From NCBI GenBank assembly GCA_009792885.1, contig WMCF01000012.1, positions 12,009,099 through 12,073,098 of the forward strand: a stretch of DNA of 64,000 nucleotides. Reading direction: 5' to 3'. This DNA is from Eremophila alpestris peregrina (lineage: Eukaryota > Chordata > Aves > Passeriformes > Alaudidae). The stretch's first letter is position 1, and each line of letters begins with the position of its first letter. The translations under genes and the position numbers were made by a program. Under the pieces are notes generated by a model, which saw only the letters and a list, made by a program, of their open reading frames with translations, had not been told where the DNA came from and did no database searches. Shown in pieces: positions 60,554 through 64,000 of this stretch.

Positions 60554-63500
60554 CAACCATGAGTTCAAGAACCTCCCTGAATAATCAGAGACAAAATTCA
60601 TGGCTGTGAGATAGAGCAATTTCTGAAAGGTATTAAAATCATCTATAGAAAGCTGTTATTTTTCACAATTAACTATTGAATCACACCCAGTAAGGTGTGA
60701 TAAGGTACCTCACAATTTCTGTGTTGCACGATAAATAATAAATCATGAAATAACTCAGAAGACTGATCATCTTCTCACAAAATCTTTTCTTCTTTCCAAA
60801 ACAAAATCTGTTACCACTCCAGGGCCCAAGAAACTGATGTTATTGTTTCTTCCTCAGGAAGCAACTGACATTTGATAGAATCTGCAAATCTTGTAAGGGA
60901 CATAAATGATTTTGGTATTTAACACCCTCTGAAGTCACATAAATTATAGTAATGTGATGTGTTTCAATGATTTCTCTAAATCTGCATGATACCTTTCACA
61001 GCAGAAACACAGAAATCTTCTGTAAAAAATCAACATTTCTATTACTGCTGCTACACTCAAAAATCCTTACTGTCAAAAATAAGGAATAAGACAATGGATT
61101 AGTTTGCATGCTTGATGGAAAATCATCTGAATATTTGTTCTTGGTCAGATAGAGGCTGTATGGTTAGCTCCAATAATCTTAATATACTTCTACCCTTAGT
61201 TTCTTAACTGAACATAGTTGGGTAGCTCATACTTAAAATTATTCCTCCTTCACAAACTACATAAAAATTTTCATTCGACATCTATAGAGATACAGTCAGT
61301 TAATAGTTGAGTGCATACTCACTTCAAGAAAATTCATGCTGTGTTTCTAAAGAATAAGCACAACCACTCTTCTCCCATTTACAAGAACAGCACTGCAAGC
61401 ACGGTTTAGAAAAATTATAGGATTTAGAAAAAAATAATTTCTATGGAAATCCACCTGAAATGCAGATGACTCCTTATCTCTTGAGTTCATTTTATTGGTT
61501 CTTCACTGGTTTATTTCTGCCCTTGCTCCTTTCTAGAGGGATAAGTGCAGACAATGATTTGGACACATGACAGATATGCATCTGGATTTTTTGTATTGGT
61601 AAAATGTCTTTTAGAGCTGAACAGTTCACCACACTACTGAGCTGTAGGACCTAACTGTCACCAGTGGGACAAACATCTGAATTGTTCAGCTCATCTATAA
61701 TGCCACTTTATGCATTGCTTCTGTTAAAATGTCCAGTTGTCAATTACTTACAGGCTGATGGATGCCTCCATTCATCAGTCATTTGAAAGGAATATTTCTT
61801 TGGAAGGAACAGATTATTCTGGGGATTTAAAAATATAGAGCTGAGGGGGAAAGATGGTCTCTTTTATAGACCACAGAGATCACCTGGAAAATGACTCTTG
61901 GTTAACAATCTGCTTGACACAGATAAAACATTAAAAAAACCCACCTCAACAACAAAAAAAATGTTTGTGGTTATTTCTATCAATTTTTAAAGTATAAAAG
62001 ATACACTCCATGAGCAGGTTATTTATAATTATTTTAGTCTTTGGAATTATTTAATATCTTCTATACTATAGTGATCTGCAAGCTTAAATTTTTTAAAATT
62101 AATTTAAAACTTACTATAAATTAGAGATTTCATTCAAATGAAAAACATGTTTGAAGTTCCCAATTAAGAAAAACCCAAACAAAACCTAAAACCCCACCCA
62201 AATTGCATTGTGTTATGTATTGTGCAGACACATTTATTTATAAATATGACAAGTATTTACCCAAGCATGATGCAAGAGTTAATTTCTTATTTCCTGAAAA
62301 CTCTTTTGAAACATTCACAATTATGTTTTCTTAGTGATAGAATCATAAAAAAACCAATATTTAAGTAAAACACTTCTATTTACCATAAGTGTGTCTTAAG
62401 TAAGTGACTATATTTTCCTGAAACAGACATGTTTGGCTGTGCAGTATAATTTCCCAAGCTTTCTCTTTTTGCTTTTTTGTTTTTAGAAATTTGATTTTGA
62501 ATTATTTAAAGCATACTGTGACCTCTAACTTTTCTTTATATCACTTGCAAGTTTATTTCTTTACCAATAGTAAACATCTGACACTCCAGTGTCAGATGCA
62601 ATAAAGATCTTGTAAAGACACAACTCTGAAGTAGGGTCTATTTATTTATGTAACAAGATTATTACTTTGTTAGGTGTGTTTTAAGTGTTATACATCTTCA
62701 GTGAGAAAAAGAGAGCCCAAAGTTTTGTTACTAACTAAAAATCTACAATTTCAAAAGAGGTTCAAAGAGCATTGGAAACCCTTTCATGCTACCTGAACAG
62801 AGCTGGTGTGAGAGGACAGAAAGCACTTCTTGTATTCTGAGACATAGATTGTAACTGAGGGTGGAAAATATTTTATGCTTCCAGCAATAAACAATACACA
62901 AATAGAATGCATAAGAAAAACTTTATTCCCAGTCATCTTTTTTGACAAATTTTTTTTTTAAATCAAATAAAGTCCATCATTTATTTCACAGCCTAGATAT
63001 TTTATTTTCCCAATTCAGTTTCCATTTTCATTCTAATGAAGTCATATGAGAAAACTCTCTCTACTTTCATGGATGCATCTTTCATTTGTGGAACAAAATA
63101 TATTTTGCAAAGTATTAATATCACCCATGAAAGTGATAAACATAAACTTCATTAGGGAACATAAAACATGCTTGCAGAAAGGGGGCTTTAGTCTGTTTAT
63201 TTATTTGATACTAAGACCAGTAATACTGAATAAAATGTATTAAACAATGTTAAATAAAATGTATCTGTCAGTAAATGAAAGTATAAATGAATGCTCAATG
63301 CAATTTACTAAAACTAGGGCATTGATTGTATCTAAAAAGGCAACTAGAAAGAAAAGCTTCAATGAATTTGGCTTGTGAACATCAAGACCCTTGAGCAAAG
63401 TGAAAGACCTCTCTGTGCAGACCCAAAAGGGAACAGGAGAACACATGAAGGTCTATATTAACAGGATCATGGTGTACACAGACCAATGTCTCATTCAGCA

Positions 63501-63630
63501 AAGTATTTTAAGTGCATTATATTAAGTGGACCCCTATAATTTAATAAATTATTTATAACAAGCAGCAAATAAGTCAAAAACCCAGAGAAGGTAACAGTGC
63601 ACAATCTCGACAAGAGGCTTTGATCAATAG
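60554..63630. other. AT-rich non-coding stretch, no gene seen
   Basis: No gene supported. It contains the near-perfect palindrome with adjacent AATAAA at 62575-62605 and short A/C-rich stretches near 61930-61960 and 62165-62205. Confidence 0.5.
62575..62598. other. Hairpin, 11-bp perfect arms, followed by AATAAA
   Basis: CATCTGACACT (62575-62585) and AGTGTCAGATG (62588-62598) are perfect reverse complements around CC. AATAAA lies at 62600-62605 directly after. The hairpin is perfect with a very short turn. Confidence 0.85.
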
Positions 63631-64000
63631 TGTCTTGGTTTAGGGCAAATTTTGGGAGGAAACCTCCAAATAGGGGGTCTCTCTGGAAAGCAGGCTGGAA
63701 CCGCCCCTCCCCCCTACTGGTTCGGGAGGAAAAAAAAACCTCCTTAGAGATGAGTGGAAAAAACTATTTATTTAACAAAAAAAGTGCTTACAAACCTAGA
63801 AATTAATAATATGAAACAATAAAACCTGGCAAAATTGAGAGAGTCCTTGCCGTGGGAGCCCGGCTGCTCAGCCGTTATCAGTCCTCTCCGGCGCTGGCAG
63901 ATGCTGGCCCGGGCCCTGGTGGCCCCGGTGCTTTCTCTCTCTTTCGAAGATCTTTCAGTCCAAGAGCAGATTTAGACAGTCCCAAGAAAAAGGAAAAAAA
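63631..64000 (-). mobile_element. LTR running off the right edge, young-looking
   Basis: Begins at 63631 with TGTCTTGGTTTAGGGC on the plus strand. The LTR is probably on the minus strand, because TTTATT at 63767-63772 is the complement of AATAAA and lies where a polyadenylation signal would be; its last bases would be CCAAGACA. The block at 63840-63945 is strongly GC-rich, unlike anything nearby. The sequence shows little decay by eye, and the opposite end is outside the window. It resembles an abundant passerine LTR start. Only part of the element is present, so solo LTR or provirus cannot be decided. Confidence 0.75.
63767..63772 (-). terminator. LTR polyadenylation signal (minus strand)
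   Basis: TTTATT on plus, AATAAA on minus, in the LTR that begins at 63631. Confidence 0.45.

Noticed and set aside
1..64000. CRISPR arrays, bacterial operons, rRNA or tRNA genes
   Set aside because: The window is vertebrate-like; I saw no regularly spaced repeats with unique spacers and no tRNA or rRNA signature on either strand.

Overview
The window looks like bird nuclear DNA, most likely from a songbird. It is AT-rich and has no operon-like or exon-rich structure. Its recognisable interspersed content is almost entirely CR1 LINEs (five or six copies) and solo-type LTRs of the kinds that are abundant in passerine genomes. The bird assignment rests on CR1 sequence I recognise (RT core text, a tail of ATTCTATG-like repeats) and on LTR starts and ends such as TGTGCTGGTTTTGG and TGTCTTGGGTTGCAATGC. 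The songbird assignment is an inference from the LTR families.

I find no protein-coding gene that I can support. The longer open frames are antisense shadows or decayed pieces of CR1 and LTRs, or chance frames in AT-rich DNA. The window is best read as a gene desert or a very large intron.

Layout: 1-8.7 kb is AT-rich sequence with one short CR1 tail near 1.65 kb. At 8.7-9.9 kb is an old plus-strand CR1. At 10.2-10.4 kb is a composite TA/CA array with a 20-bp higher-order unit. At 10.7-11.5 kb is a minus-strand LTR and at 17.1-18.0 kb a related plus-strand LTR. At 22.3-23.6 kb two unrelated solo LTRs lie 150 bp apart, the second containing the only assembly gap. At 26.0-28.7 kb are two plus-strand CR1 copies; the second is split by a solo LTR with a perfect 6-bp target-site duplication. 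At 32.3-36.0 kb is a nested block: two 480-bp LTR-like direct repeats, a CR1 3' piece, and a long minus-strand CR1 split by the second LTR-like repeat. From 36 to 46 kb is AT-rich sequence with a pure 50-nt poly(A) run. At 46.2-46.8 and 48.1-48.7 kb are two related LTRs in opposite orientation, with a possible third LTR at 54.5-54.8 kb. At 59.1-60.55 kb is another plus-strand CR1, and a young-looking LTR runs off the right edge from 63.63 kb.

The most unusual observation is a roughly 320-bp block that is about 97% identical between two inverted CR1 copies 7.5 kb apart (26.85-27.17 and 34.35-34.69 kb). The flanking CR1 sequence on both sides matches only about 60-75% by eye, which fits gene conversion between inverted repeats. 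Also worth checking are the 65-nt bulged hairpin at 16.41 kb, the 24-bp near-perfect palindrome just before an AATAAA at 62.6 kb, and the paired 480-bp elements at 32.3 and 34.8 kb.
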